From contig MKSF01000003.1 of assembly GCA_001897155.1 (NCBI GenBank), forward strand, positions 163,232 through 227,231: a stretch of DNA of 64,000 nt, in the 5' to 3' direction. A program made the position numbers and the translations under genes. Numbering within the stretch: the first letter of the stretch is position 1; each line of letters opens with the position of its first letter. Source of the DNA: Bacteroidetes bacterium 47-18. Lineage in GTDB: Bacteria; Bacteroidota; Bacteroidia; Chitinophagales; Chitinophagaceae. Shown here piece by piece: positions 9,101-17,197 of this stretch. The notes beneath the pieces are model-generated. The model did not search any database, was not told the DNA's origin, and was given only the letters and a program-made list of their open reading frames with translations.

Positions 9101-10470
9101 ATGAGCTGACCGAATACGGCACTATTGACCATTTTGGTAGCCGAATTGCTGACCTGATTGTTCATTTCGTCCTGCGAAATACGATTGGCAACTGCAAATT
9201 TCTTTCCGTGCAACTGGTGCAGCACGGCTTCGACTATGATGACCGCTCCGTCCACAATCAATCCGAAATCCAATGCCCCCAAGCTCATCAGGTTACCGCT
9301 CACGCCAAACAAATTCATCATAATGATGGCAAACAGCATCGACAGCGGTATGACGGAGGCAACCAGAAATCCTGCCCTGAAATTTCCGAGGAACAAGACC
9401 AGTACAAAGACCACGATCAAGGCTCCTTCGGCAAGGTTGGTCTCAATGGTGCTGATGGCATTGTTGACCATCTTGGTACGGTCGAGAAAAGGTTCAATGA
9501 CCACACCTTTGGGCAATGTTTTCTGGATAACGGCAATGCGTTCTTTCACATTTTTGATAACTTCGGCACTATTGGCTCCCTTGAGCATCATCACCACCGC
9601 ACCGGACACTTCCCCCTGATCGTTGTAGGTCATAGCTCCATAGCGTGTGGCATAGCCTGTTTTCACTTCGGAAACATCTTTCAACAATACAGGAATACCA
9701 TCCTGCGTAGCCGTGACCGAAATGTTTTCTATATCTACTTTATTACCGATCAGTCCTTCGCTACGGATATAAAGCACGGTAGGGCCTTTTTCGATATAAG
9801 CACCTCCGGTATTCTGGTTGTTATTTTCCAATGCCGTGAATACGTCACTGATGCTGAGGTTCAGCGATTGCAGTTTGTTGGAATTGACCGCAATTTCATA
9901 TTGTTTCAGCTTACCTCCGAAGCTGCTGACTTCGGCAACACCTTTTACACCTAATAGTTGTCGCCTTACGATCCAGTCCTGAATGGTACGCAGTTCGGTG
10001 GCATCGAATTGGTTTTCAAACCCTTTTTCGGGTCTTACCACGTATTGGTAAATCTCTCCCAATCCGGTGGAAATAGGCCCCAGTTCGGGCGTACCTACAC
10101 CGTCGGGGATTTCGTTCTGTACGGTTTGCAGCCGCTCGGCAACTTGCTGTCTTGCCCAATACACATCGGTATTGTCGTCAAAGACGATAGTCACCAACGA
10201 TAATCCGAAGCGGGAAAAACTACGTATTTCGGTGATGCCGTTGATATTGCTGTTTGCCTGTTCAATGGGGAAAGTAACCAGACGTTCGATGTCGGTCGCT
10301 CCCAATGAAGGAGCTACGGTAATGACCTGCACCTGATTGTTGGTAATATCAGGTTGTGCGTCAATCGGCAATTTGGTGGCTTCGTATAAGCCCAAGCCGA
10401 TAAGGGCTATGGTAAAAAGCCCGATGATGAGTTTATTCCGAATAGAAAACTCAATAATTTTATCTAACAT
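6151..10470 (-). CDS. CzcA/CusA heavy-metal RND pump fused to TolC-like outer-membrane protein
   Basis: The start at 10470 (MLDKIIEFSIRNKL) matches the family; further upstream codons add unrelated sequence. Residues 1 to about 1040 are a heavy-metal efflux RND pump with the SLGATDIERLVTFPIE segment, GLIVDGAVIIVEA in helix 4 and twelve expected transmembrane helices. From about residue 1062 (SITLEEAVKMATENN) to the end is an outer-membrane efflux protein domain with TolC-type helical repeats. The join contains a hydrophobic stretch ending in GSAFSQ that looks like a signal peptide. Such CzcA-CzcC fusions of about 1440 residues are common in Bacteroidota. With CzcB it would export divalent or monovalent heavy metals using proton motive force. 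Confidence 0.9.
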   Translation of the reverse strand: MLDKIIEFSIRNKLIIGLFTIALIGLGLYEATKLPIDAQPDITNNQVQVITVAPSLGATDIERLVTFPIEQANSNINGITEIRSFSRFGLSLVTIVFDDNTDVYWARQQVAERLQTVQNEIPDGVGTPELGPISTGLGEIYQYVVRPEKGFENQFDATELRTIQDWIVRRQLLGVKGVAEVSSFGGKLKQYEIAVNSNKLQSLNLSISDVFTALENNNQNTGGAYIEKGPTVLYIRSEGLIGNKVDIENISVTATQDGIPVLLKDVSEVKTGYATRYGAMTYNDQGEVSGAVVMMLKGANSAEVIKNVKERIAVIQKTLPKGVVIEPFLDRTKMVNNAISTIETNLAEGALIVVFVLVLFLGNFRAGFLVASVIPLSMLFAIIMMNLFGVSGNLMSLGALDFGLIVDGAVIIVEAVLHQLHGKKFAVANRISQDEMNNQVSNSATKMVNSAVFGQLIILIVYLPIFTLEGIEGKMFKPMAQTVAFALIGAFILSLTYIPMMSSLVLSKKIKHKPNFSDRIMQKLENIHHKALAKVLHFPKMVIGVVVALFIVAVLILSRLGGEFIPALEEGDFAVDTRVLTGSNLKTTVEYTQKAAHILIRDYPEVEKVVTKIGSGEVPTDPMPMEASDLMVILKDKKEWTSAKTFPELAEKMGKSLEAVPGITTGFQYPVQMRFNELMTGARQDVVCKIFGEDLDSLSAYAARFGEIIKTVEGAQDLYIEPITGMPQVVIKYNRANIAQYNLDIAGINKVVNTAFAGQSTGKVYEGEKRFDLMVRLDETQRENLQDIRNLLIPTPKGNQIPLYQVADVQIIEGPAQIQREDAKRRIVVGFNVRGRDVQSIVNELQGKADKQMAFSPGYYVTYGGAFENLNEATNRLMVAVPVSLVLIFILLYFAFRSVKESLLIYTAIPLSAIGGIFLLALRGMPFSISAGIGFIALFGVAVLNGIVLIAEFNRMKQTGDKDLYQIALLGTKTRLRPVLMTAFVASLGFLPMAVSNGAGAEVQRPLATVVIGGLLFATFLTLFVLPTLFVLFEKLKFPKLTFGRKSATLLILLGLSGSAFSQSITLEEAVKMATENNLSAKSQNLLAEYYKKRTATGANIPQAVVTGEFGQVNSGTSDNKFGISQSFSFPTVYSNQKKLLNEEWNSAVISVNLNKLDIRKTVSELFYQILVLREREKILNRTDEMYKGFLEKASLRMESGESNLLEKTAAEVQRENIAIQLKALANEIELAKIQLQLMLNADTRYEPSASDIVVMDGLFDADVDVAQHPVLLLSAQEIEKAKASVRLEKSKLLPNLSFGYFNQSFRDLNSNRFNSFQVGVGIPIFFKAQKSQIKAEEQRILFTENELALRKAEWESGYEAALQQYRTQLDIVGTYKQKQLPAAEQIFKTAEEQFANGEINYLDWVMLNNQAIQIQRDYYDAVMQLNFQIINLQYLISK

Positions 10471-10658
10471 AATTTGTAATACTGTTAATGATGAATGGAA
10501 TACGGGATTTGCAGGCATACACTGGTAGTGCAAAGCCCGAAAAAACGCAGATGATTAATTGGGAACAGGCTTATGCTGCGGCAATATGCTTTCTGTACAG
10601 ATATACAGAAGTAACATCCGCAAAAGCGAATTCAATTAAAATATCTGTCCAAGAAAAA

Positions 10659-11054
10659 TTAACAGGATTTTGGCGGTTGCCAAATAGCAGAAAGATAGTT
10701 ATTGTCTGAGAATGCATCGTCCAAAGGCAAAGCTTTGGGTTCTTTACCCACAAGTATTCTCGTTTCTATTTCAAAACTAAAAGGAGGGGTAAGTACAAAA
10801 CTGACACTCAAAACATCGATATGGACGATAAACGGTAGTTGTTGGTCATGCTCGTAATCCTCATCGTGTGGATGATTTTCGAGGTGGTTGCCTTCATAAT
10901 GAAGTGCGAGAAATTCCATCACATTTATTTGAGGATTTTTCTCTTTGTGCTCGAAATAATGTTCTACCAACATAGGGAACTTCAGCAACTGACCTAATTC
11001 AGTTGTTGAAATAAGATACACAGATAGAAACAATATGGCGAGTACTCTCCTCAT
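10659..11054 (-). CDS. Small exported His/acid-rich protein heading the efflux operon
   Basis: This 131-residue protein has an N-terminal hydrophobic segment (VLAILFLSVYLIS) acting as a signal peptide or anchor, followed by a histidine- and acid-rich stretch (YEGNHLENHPHDEDYEHD, near residues 54-71) that could bind metal ions. A LPFIVHIDV segment follows. It is the first gene of the leftward operon czcA-czcB-PAP2 and is separated from czcA by 188 bases. Similar small proteins precede CzcA-type pumps in other Bacteroidota. A role as periplasmic metal sensor or buffer is inference. A TAACTTTG box lies directly before the ATG on the coding strand, but no matching -33 element is clear. Confidence 0.55.
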   Translation of the reverse strand: MRRVLAILFLSVYLISTTELGQLLKFPMLVEHYFEHKEKNPQINVMEFLALHYEGNHLENHPHDEDYEHDQQLPFIVHIDVLSVSFVLTPPFSFEIETRILVGKEPKALPLDDAFSDNNYLSAIWQPPKSC

Positions 11055-11159
11055 ACAGCAAAGTTAATGAAAAAGAGTATTCAGTTTTTTAAGTTGTTGT
11101 AATTTAAAACCTTTCAAAATTAAGACATCAAGGAAGTTAGATTATTTTAAACATTTCTT

Positions 11160-13160
11160 CTACCCTTGTTGTATCAAATGCTGTAAGTTCGGGTCATTCT
11201 TGATACGCTCCATTTCGCTTTCAAAAATATGCACAATGTCTGCTTTTATCAGACGGTAGTTGCTTTCGATTTCCTGTTTCATATAATCAACTCCGTTTTC
11301 ATCAACAAAAGATAAAATCTGTGGTATCTTTTGGTAGGCTTTGATTTCGGCTGCAACCACTTTATTGTCCACCACAATTTCAGCGTGGAAAATCTTTTGG
11401 TCGATACGTTCATCGAAGTTATCCGATACTGAACCAACAAACATACCCTGTGTAAGTGTTGAAATTTTTGAGGCAGGTATCAAGCTATCCAATTGGGTAG
11501 AGATGGAAGTCGATTTGTCGTTGCGGTTAATCGTCATACTCTGACGTTTTTGTAACACTTTCCCGAAGCGTTCCGATAGGCTTTTTGCCGTTTCTCCAAC
11601 CACCTGACCACTGAATATGTTGCCTACGGTATTTTGAATTACCTTACTTTCCTTGTCACCATAATCACGGGTTAGTTGCGAAAAGTCCTGAAATCCCAGA
11701 CAAACCGCTACCTTATTACTTCTCGCCGTTGCGATAAGATTGTCCAGTCCTCGAAAGTAAATCGTAGGCAATTCGTCTATAATCACCGAACTCTTTAATT
11801 GTCCTTTTTTGTTGATGAGTTTTACAATCCTCGAATTGTATAAGCCCAATGCCGCGGAGTAAATATTTTGTCGGTCGGGATTGTTGCCTACGCACAAAAT
11901 TTTTGGTTCTTTCGGGTTATTGATGTCAAGGGTAAATTCGTCCCCGGTCATTACCCAATACAACTGCGGGCTAATCATTCTTGATAGTGGAATTTTTGCT
12001 GATGCGATTTGCCCCTGTAATTGGTCTTGTGCTCCGCCTTGCCAGGCATCCATAAAAGGCGACAAGTAATTTTCCAAATCGGGATATGAAGTAAGTATCG
12101 TAAATACGTCTGAATACTTTTTATTCAGCAATTCGATAGCGTGTGGGAATGTACAATATTTACCGTTATCGTATATTTTCAGATACCAAATTATTGCTGC
12201 CAACAAGATAATAGGACTTTCCACGAAAAAATCCCCTTGCTTCTGTATCCACGACCTGTTGAGGTTTAGCATAATGGTATAAGCCGCTTCGTAGGCATCA
12301 GAAATGTCCGTCATAAAGTCGGGATTGAGCGGATTACAGCGGTGGCTCTTGCGTGGGTCGTCAAAGTTTATCACATAAAATTTCGGTTGAACTTTGTACT
12401 TATCCCTGTTTTTCAGTAAGTGGTTGTAAGCAATCGTTGAAAGGTCGTCAAACTTAAAATCGTAGATATACATACTAAACCCTTTCTCTATCTGCTGCTT
12501 GATGTAGTTGTTTACAATGGCGTAGGATTTACCGGAACCGGGGGTTCCGAGTACAATCGTTGCCCTAAAGGGATTGACCACGTTAATCCAACCGTCATTC
12601 CATTTGTTCTTGTAATAAAACTTCGTTGGTAGATTGACGGAATACTCGTTTTGCATCAATCGGGTTTCCTGCTGAAAACTTTCATTCTCGTTGTTGAATA
12701 CATCGTCCATTAAATTGTTGCGGAGCAAACGGCTCATCCATACGCCAGCCATCAGCAAAGCGATATAACCTAATGAAATGGTTAAGATATACAAGAATGT
12801 ACCGATTACCGGAGGTAACTTTAACAAGGGAGTATTCAGAAAGAACAACACAAAACCAACGGCTAATGCGATATAGATTTTAGTCCACGTTATCTTCTCA
12901 TTCTTTACGCCTTTCGTACCTAAGCTACTCAAAGCCAACAAAACCAAAGCGAATGCTTTGGTATATAAGGTATGCGAGAACAGCCCTGCCGTTCGCTGAA
13001 AATTCCCTAATATTTTGTTGATTACTTCTAACGTCCAACCACGGTCTAAAAAGAAACCGTAGCAAAACCAATAAAGGTGCATCAGTACCAATAAAATACT
13101 CACTGCTCTCATAAATGCCATAATCTTGGCAAGCCCTCTTAAATCGTCTTCTCCCTGCAT
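11160..13160 (-). CDS. mobC: Type IV coupling protein (conjugal transfer protein MobC, VirD4-like)
   Basis: This 666-residue protein has N-terminal transmembrane helices in its first 150 residues and a FtsK/VirD4-type ATPase domain. Walker A is GTPGSGKSYAIV near residue 203 and Walker B is SVIIDELPT near 456. The C-terminal motif CLGFQDFSQL is typical of TraG/VirD4 coupling ATPases. In Bacteroidota ICEs this protein is called MobC and delivers the relaxase-bound strand to the mating channel. It lies downstream of mobB and mobA in the same orientation, with a 102-base gap after mobB. Confidence 0.9.
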   Translation of the reverse strand: MQGEDDLRGLAKIMAFMRAVSILLVLMHLYWFCYGFFLDRGWTLEVINKILGNFQRTAGLFSHTLYTKAFALVLLALSSLGTKGVKNEKITWTKIYIALAVGFVLFFLNTPLLKLPPVIGTFLYILTISLGYIALLMAGVWMSRLLRNNLMDDVFNNENESFQQETRLMQNEYSVNLPTKFYYKNKWNDGWINVVNPFRATIVLGTPGSGKSYAIVNNYIKQQIEKGFSMYIYDFKFDDLSTIAYNHLLKNRDKYKVQPKFYVINFDDPRKSHRCNPLNPDFMTDISDAYEAAYTIMLNLNRSWIQKQGDFFVESPIILLAAIIWYLKIYDNGKYCTFPHAIELLNKKYSDVFTILTSYPDLENYLSPFMDAWQGGAQDQLQGQIASAKIPLSRMISPQLYWVMTGDEFTLDINNPKEPKILCVGNNPDRQNIYSAALGLYNSRIVKLINKKGQLKSSVIIDELPTIYFRGLDNLIATARSNKVAVCLGFQDFSQLTRDYGDKESKVIQNTVGNIFSGQVVGETAKSLSERFGKVLQKRQSMTINRNDKSTSISTQLDSLIPASKISTLTQGMFVGSVSDNFDERIDQKIFHAEIVVDNKVVAAEIKAYQKIPQILSFVDENGVDYMKQEIESNYRLIKADIVHIFESEMERIKNDPNLQHLIQQG

Positions 13161-13262
13161 TATTTTTCAGTTTTAATGTTCGGGCGTGAATTTATGGGCT
13201 GTATAGCGTGGCTATAAGAATATGGCACTCAATGGCGGTGCGTGGCGGTGTTTGGCTAAATA

Positions 13263-14552
13263 CTACTGCTGACCTCTTTTGCGTTTCCGTTTCTTTTTCA
13301 TACGATTGGCGAAATCCTGTTCCTCGTAATCTTCTCCCTGAGCTTCGGGTATGAGCAAACCGCCAAAGGCTTCTGCAAAACCGTCTTCGTGTTTGTCTGT
13401 AGATAAGAAGTCGAACAAATGGTGTGGTTCTTCCGTAGGAAGATCCGCATCATTTGATGTGGATATTTTCGATATTAATTCAACAGGCTCTTTTATATTC
13501 GGTTTGATGTCGTTGTTCCAATAATCATTAAACGTATTGGCAGAAAGTTCCTTTGCCAAACGTGAGCCGTTCCATACCGTTTTGGAATTGTGGTCTATAA
13601 AGGTCATTCCATAAATACGACCTGCATTGTTCCGACGCACCATAACGTTAATGCCCTGTTCGCCTAATTGCTTTTTAAAAGTCCGTTCGTTGTCGGTAGA
13701 TTGCAGGGCAATGGTAACAGCTGATTGTAAGGTCTGTTTGGACGGGGTATCTTTTAGGGTTGTTTTGCATTTCGCAAAATACAATTCCAAAGCCGGAAGT
13801 CCTGCGTTCTTCCCGAACAAAGAAGCCTTAAACGGATGTCCGGCTCTTTCGCCTTTCTCATCTAACGGAATGTACAATAAACCCTGCTGTGGCTTTCCGT
13901 GTAATTCTCCATCCACTTTTTCGGTGGTAATATTAAACGAGGAAAGTAAGGCATTGTATTCTCCCAAAGTCTGAAACTGATAGTAGTTCGGCAGATGTCG
14001 AATGACCGATGCTATCTGACTTTTTATATCGCCTGCTCGGTAATCCACTGGACGGAAAACCTTGTCATTCTGATTACGCTCTTTATCGGTTGCAGGTATT
14101 AAGCCGTGCTTTCTTTCCAATTCACGGCAAAGGTTCATAGACCGCATTTTCTCGAACTTGTCCGAAATCTTTTTACCCTGCTCGTCCACGCAAACCGATA
14201 CAATATGGATATGGCTACGGTCAATGTCGGTATGTTTGAATACTATAAAAGGCTGTTCGCCGTAACCCATTTCCCGCATATATTCCTGTGCCATTTCCCT
14301 GTATTGGTCATCACTTACCCTGTCTTTCGGGTCAGGATTGAGCGAAATATGCAAGGTATGATATTGCGTATTGCGATTTGCAATGAGGTACGGCTCAAAA
14401 GATTGGGTTAATTGTGCAACGGTGTATGCTCCGTTTGGCGTTTCAATTATCTTATTGGTAAATAGAATTTGTCCGTTTTCTTTCTCCACTTTCAGATTAT
14501 TATACGCCAATGCACCGTATAGATTTTCGCTTCTTCCGATTTTTGCTATCAT
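13263..14552 (-). CDS. mobB: Relaxase MobB
   Basis: This 429-residue protein belongs to the MobA/VirD2-type relaxase/mobilisation nuclease superfamily. The N-terminal third holds the catalytic histidine triad region (TDIDRSHIHIVSVCVD, near residues 107-122) and, earlier, YHTLHISLNP. Candidate nicking tyrosines lie near the N-terminus (Y13, Y17). The C-terminal part is charged, ending in a lysine/arginine-rich tail (KKKRKRKRG). Its start overlaps the mobA stop as ATGA, so the two are translationally coupled. It should nick the candidate oriT just upstream of mobA and pilot the strand into the recipient. Confidence 0.9.
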   Translation of the reverse strand: MIAKIGRSENLYGALAYNNLKVEKENGQILFTNKIIETPNGAYTVAQLTQSFEPYLIANRNTQYHTLHISLNPDPKDRVSDDQYREMAQEYMREMGYGEQPFIVFKHTDIDRSHIHIVSVCVDEQGKKISDKFEKMRSMNLCRELERKHGLIPATDKERNQNDKVFRPVDYRAGDIKSQIASVIRHLPNYYQFQTLGEYNALLSSFNITTEKVDGELHGKPQQGLLYIPLDEKGERAGHPFKASLFGKNAGLPALELYFAKCKTTLKDTPSKQTLQSAVTIALQSTDNERTFKKQLGEQGINVMVRRNNAGRIYGMTFIDHNSKTVWNGSRLAKELSANTFNDYWNNDIKPNIKEPVELISKISTSNDADLPTEEPHHLFDFLSTDKHEDGFAEAFGGLLIPEAQGEDYEEQDFANRMKKKRKRKRGQQ

Positions 14553-14992
14553 TGCTCACGCTGTTTTTTCAGATGTTCGGCTTCAAATTCTGCTGTTATC
14601 TCAATAATTTTCTGACACAACATTGCCATTTCTGCCGTCTGTTTTTCCAATTTGTAAAGGAATGCTGCGGCTTTTTTCTCCGAAAAATGACGGTACAACA
14701 GCTTTACAATCTGATTATAATTGATACCTATTGCCCTAAACTGACTGTGAAACGAAGTCAGTCGCATATAAAAATCAACTGTTCCTTTGTCAATTTTCAC
14801 AGACTTCATTTCCTTCCCGAACACCTGCGAAATGATAAACTTTGCCTTATTGGGCATTCCCGATACTTCAAAAAGCGATAAAAGTTTAGCGTTTTCCTCG
14901 TCTGTAAGACGAAAAACGTGGCGGTGGGTGCTGGGATTGAGCTTTGGCTTGCGACCGCCTTTATTCTGTTTGCTGTTATTGTTCTCGTTCAT
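14549..14992 (-). CDS. mobA: Relaxosome accessory protein MobA
   Basis: This 147-residue basic protein has an N-terminal NNSKQNKGGRKPKLNPSTHR segment followed by a ribbon-helix-helix-like part (VFRLTDEENAKLLSLFEVSG) and a helical C-terminus. That arrangement is typical of MobA/MobC-type relaxosome proteins, which bind oriT and help the relaxase open it. The ATG at 14992 is preferred; the codon just before it is GTG. It is first in the mobA-mobB-mobC unit and lies next to the hairpin-rich candidate oriT, consistent with that role. Confidence 0.85.
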   Translation of the reverse strand: MNENNNSKQNKGGRKPKLNPSTHRHVFRLTDEENAKLLSLFEVSGMPNKAKFIISQVFGKEMKSVKIDKGTVDFYMRLTSFHSQFRAIGINYNQIVKLLYRHFSEKKAAAFLYKLEKQTAEMAMLCQKIIEITAEFEAEHLKKQREQ

Positions 14993-15010
14993 CACTATTC
15001 CATTTATAAT

Positions 15011-15200
15011 TTACACGAAAAGCCGACTTCGGAGGCTTTTTCTGCTCCCTGCAAAGGGCAAGTTGTTTTGAGGCACTAAATTCTATTTAGAGTGCCTCAA
15101 AACACAACTTGCCGTGTTCCGGTGAACACAATAATCCGCCCTACGGGACGGATTGAAAGTAACAGGGAAAAAACGGCTCGAAGCCGTCCGTGTTACCTCC
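15011..15200. other. Candidate origin of transfer: cluster of hairpins upstream of mobA
   Basis: Four strong inverted repeats follow one another. TTTTGAGGCACT (15066-15077) pairs with AGTGCCTCAAAA (15091-15102), extended by CAAGTTG/CAACTTG after a two-base bulge. GTGTTC (15114-15119) pairs with GAACAC (15124-15129). AATCCGCCC (15133-15141) pairs with GGGACGGATT (15145-15154) with one bulge. ACGGCT (15173-15178) pairs with AGCCGT (15182-15187), nested inside GTAACA/TGTTAC (15159-15164, 15191-15196). A small AAAAGCC/GGCTTTT hairpin lies at about 15018-15041. Position directly before mobA and divergent from traA fits oriT. The ACGGCT hairpin followed by a T-run on the minus strand could also act as a terminator. 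The nick site cannot be identified. Confidence 0.55.
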
Positions 15201-15292
15201 GTTTTGTCAAAAATCTTTTGCATAAATCCGTTAATAAAAATCACAATACAAAGTAAAGCCCTCTTTTTGAAAGGATTGCACTATCGAGCAGT

Positions 15293-15332
15293 GCCAAACA
15301 CTGCCTTTGAAAGCCAAACACTGCCACATTGA
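15293..15332 (+). repeat. 18-bp ICE box, copy 1 plus a partial second copy
   Basis: GCCAAACACTGCCTTTGA (15293-15310) is followed by GCCAAACACTGCCACATTGA (15313-15332). The first is shared, with two or fewer changes from the consensus GCCAAAyACTnCCTTTsA, with sites at 21701 and 33753. All three lie on the plus strand in front of rightward ICE genes (traA here). A shared operator is the simplest reading. Confidence 0.55.
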
Positions 15333-15378
15333 AAGAACCGCTCGTTTATCTCTTTTTATTTGTACCAACAAAAGGATA

Positions 15379-15640
15379 TAAGTGCGTAGATAGTTATGTA
15401 GGTAACAACATAAGCACTTAACTACCGAAGTAAGTAATCAAGCAAACAGGTACATAGAAAAGTACCTGTTCAGATACCTGATTATGTAGTTGAGAAAGTA
15501 GAAATGCAATTGCATAGGTAAGTAAATCTGCGGGTACAGACCTATTTATCTGCCTACCAATGTAGTTGTGTATTTAAGTTCATAGGTAGATAATTACCTG
15601 CACAAGTACAGAGCAACATACTTAATCACATAAGTATCTG
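15379..15640. repeat. Array of short palindromes built from GTA/TAC words before traA
   Basis: This 260-base stretch is unusually dense in GTAG, GTAA, TACC and TACT words and contains a run of perfect inverted repeats. They are TAAGTGC/GCACTTA (15379, 15414), AACAGGTAC/GTACCTGTT (15445-15453, 15462-15470), the 12-base palindrome ATGCAATTGCAT (15504-15515), AGGTA/TACCT (15584, 15595) and ATACTTA/TAAGTAT (15618-15624, 15631-15637). Their sequences differ but share the GTA/TAC core. It sits directly upstream of the ParA-like traA, so it could be a centromere-like or relaxosome-binding site or a multi-site operator. Confidence 0.5.
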
Positions 15641-15705
15641 ACTGATGACATAGGCACTTACGCACATAGTTATTTGAGTAAGTAAATAATTAAATAAGTA
15701 GAGAT

Positions 15706-16473
15706 ATGAGTACAAAACACAAAACAGTATTTATCGCCTTTTCTTCGCAAAAAGGCGGTGTCGGCAAGAGTACATTTACAACGCTCGTTGCGAGTACCCT
15801 GCACTATCGTTTGGGCTACAATGTAGTCGTCTTCGATACGGATTTTCCCCAGCACAGCTTGATGAAAATGAAAGAGCGTGATTTGAAAATGGTAATGGAA
15901 AACGAAGCCTTGAAAAAACAGGCGTATAACCAATTTATAACCATCAACAAAAAGGCTTATGAGATTATACAGCATCGAGCGGACAGCGTATTGGAAAAAG
16001 CCCAGGAATATGTAAACGGTTCCTCTGTGCCGATTGATGTTGTTTTCTTCGACCTGCCCGGAACTGTGAACACGCCCGGTATTCTGAAAGCGTTGGCAGG
16101 AATGCACCACATTTTTACACCCATTACGGCAGACCGTGTGGTAATGGAAAGTACGCTCGTTTTTACGCAACTTTTGCAGGACGTTATTATGAAACAAGGA
16201 GAAACTTCCATAGAAACCATAAACCTGTTTTGGAACCAAGTGGACGGCAGGGAAAGCACACCGTTGTACGAAGTTTATAACAATCTTATCAACCTATTAG
16301 GATTAAGCCTTATGCAAAGCCAAGTCAAGAGCAGTACACGCTTTCGGAAAGAAAGCGAAGTGAACAGCAAAGGCTTATTCCGCTCCACGTTGTTACCTCC
16401 CGATGAGCGTCTGATGAAAACCTGTCAGTTAGACCTGTTTATGAACGAATTTTTAAAAATCACTCAATTATAA
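15706..16473 (+). CDS. traA: TraA, ParA-like ATPase of the transfer operon
   Basis: This 255-residue MinD/ParA-family ATPase carries the deviant Walker A motif SSQKGGVGKSTFTTLVA near residues 14-29 and a switch aspartate in VFFDLPGTVNTPG near residue 110. It is the first gene of the ICE transfer operon. In the related CTnDOT system TraA is likewise a ParA-type protein of unclear role in transfer or maintenance. It is followed after five bases by a DUF3408 protein that could serve as its DNA-binding partner, and it is preceded by the palindrome array. A partition-like function for the excised circle is inference. Confidence 0.85.
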   Translation: MSTKHKTVFIAFSSQKGGVGKSTFTTLVASTLHYRLGYNVVVFDTDFPQHSLMKMKERDLKMVMENEALKKQAYNQFITINKKAYEIIQHRADSVLEKAQEYVNGSSVPIDVVFFDLPGTVNTPGILKALAGMHHIFTPITADRVVMESTLVFTQLLQDVIMKQGETSIETINLFWNQVDGRESTPLYEVYNNLINLLGLSLMQSQVKSSTRFRKESEVNSKGLFRSTLLPPDERLMKTCQLDLFMNEFLKITQL

Positions 16474-16478
16474 GCCCT

Positions 16479-16916
16479 ATGGAAAAAGGAAACAGAAAAA
16501 AAGTAACACCCGATATTGACGAGGAACTGATGATGAGCCTTATGGTGGACGGCGTGAAAAAGGAAGGCATACAGCTTCCTCCCAAACCTGCCAAAGTACC
16601 CGAAAAGGAAACCGAAGAAGTAAAACAAGAGGTAGAACGGAACAAACCTGCGGTTAGGGAAAAGAGCCGGACAAAGCGAACTGCCGATGCCGATTATGAA
16701 AGTACCTTTTTCAAAAAATCGGAAACGAATGCCCGTGATGGTAAAACGGTCTATATCAGACCGGAATTTCACGAAAAGCTGACACGCATTATTCAAGTGA
16801 TTGGCGAAGACAAGATTAGTATATACGCTTATTTGGATAATCTGCTCGATTACCATTTTCAGGAATTTGGCGAACAGATTACCAAGAGCTATAACGAAAA
16901 GTATAAACCCATTTAA
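16479..16916 (+). CDS. traB: TraB-like DUF3408 protein
   Basis: This 145-residue protein has a charged, probably disordered N-terminal half (residues 1-80) and a C-terminal DUF3408 domain from about residue 87 (DGKTVYIRPEFHEKLTRI), ending FGEQITKSYNEKYKPI. The fold is expected to be helical and DNA-binding-like. Genes of this family follow traA in Bacteroidota conjugative elements. The next gene is a shortened paralogue of its C-terminal domain. Function is unknown; a partner of TraA is plausible. Confidence 0.7.
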   Translation: MEKGNRKKVTPDIDEELMMSLMVDGVKKEGIQLPPKPAKVPEKETEEVKQEVERNKPAVREKSRTKRTADADYESTFFKKSETNARDGKTVYIRPEFHEKLTRIIQVIGEDKISIYAYLDNLLDYHFQEFGEQITKSYNEKYKPI

Positions 16917-16927
16917 TAATAAAAGTT

Positions 16928-17194
16928 ATGAGTAAAAAGCAAAGAAAACAGATAAAAAACAAAGAACAGTATCCCTTGATGTTCTTGACAAACCGCTACC
17001 CGTCCAGTCGTGATGGCAAGGTCGTTTACATCCGTCCGGAATACCACGAAAGGTTACTCCGCATTGTGCAATTAACGAGGGAAGAAAAATCAACGCTCTA
17101 CTCGTACATTGACAATATTCTTGAACACCACTTCAGAGAGTACGGTGATGATATTACCGATTATTTCAATGAACGCTTTAAACCCATTTTATAA
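16928..17194 (+). CDS. Second DUF3408 protein, paralogue of the preceding gene
   Basis: This 88-residue protein consists almost entirely of the DUF3408 domain (DGKVVYIRPEYHERLLRI and YGDDITDYFNERFKPIL). It aligns along its length with the C-terminus of the gene 11 bases upstream, with roughly half the residues identical, which shows a tandem duplication followed by divergence. The N-terminus is basic (MSKKQRKQIKNKEQ). It probably corresponds to the traC position of CTnDOT-type operons by order, although the name is not supported by sequence alone. It may form heterodimers with the longer copy. Confidence 0.65.
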   Translation: MSKKQRKQIKNKEQYPLMFLTNRYPSSRDGKVVYIRPEYHERLLRIVQLTREEKSTLYSYIDNILEHHFREYGDDITDYFNERFKPIL

Positions 17195-17197
17195 GCT

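Noticed and set aside
11055..11080. TAACTTTG box as a promoter for the His-rich gene
   Set aside because: It would place the transcription start at the ATG and lacks a -33 element, so it is mentioned only within the gene entry.
13202..13216. TATAGC/GCTATA short palindrome between mobC and mobB
   Set aside because: Six-base arms in an AT-rich 102-base gap are too short to support a functional site.
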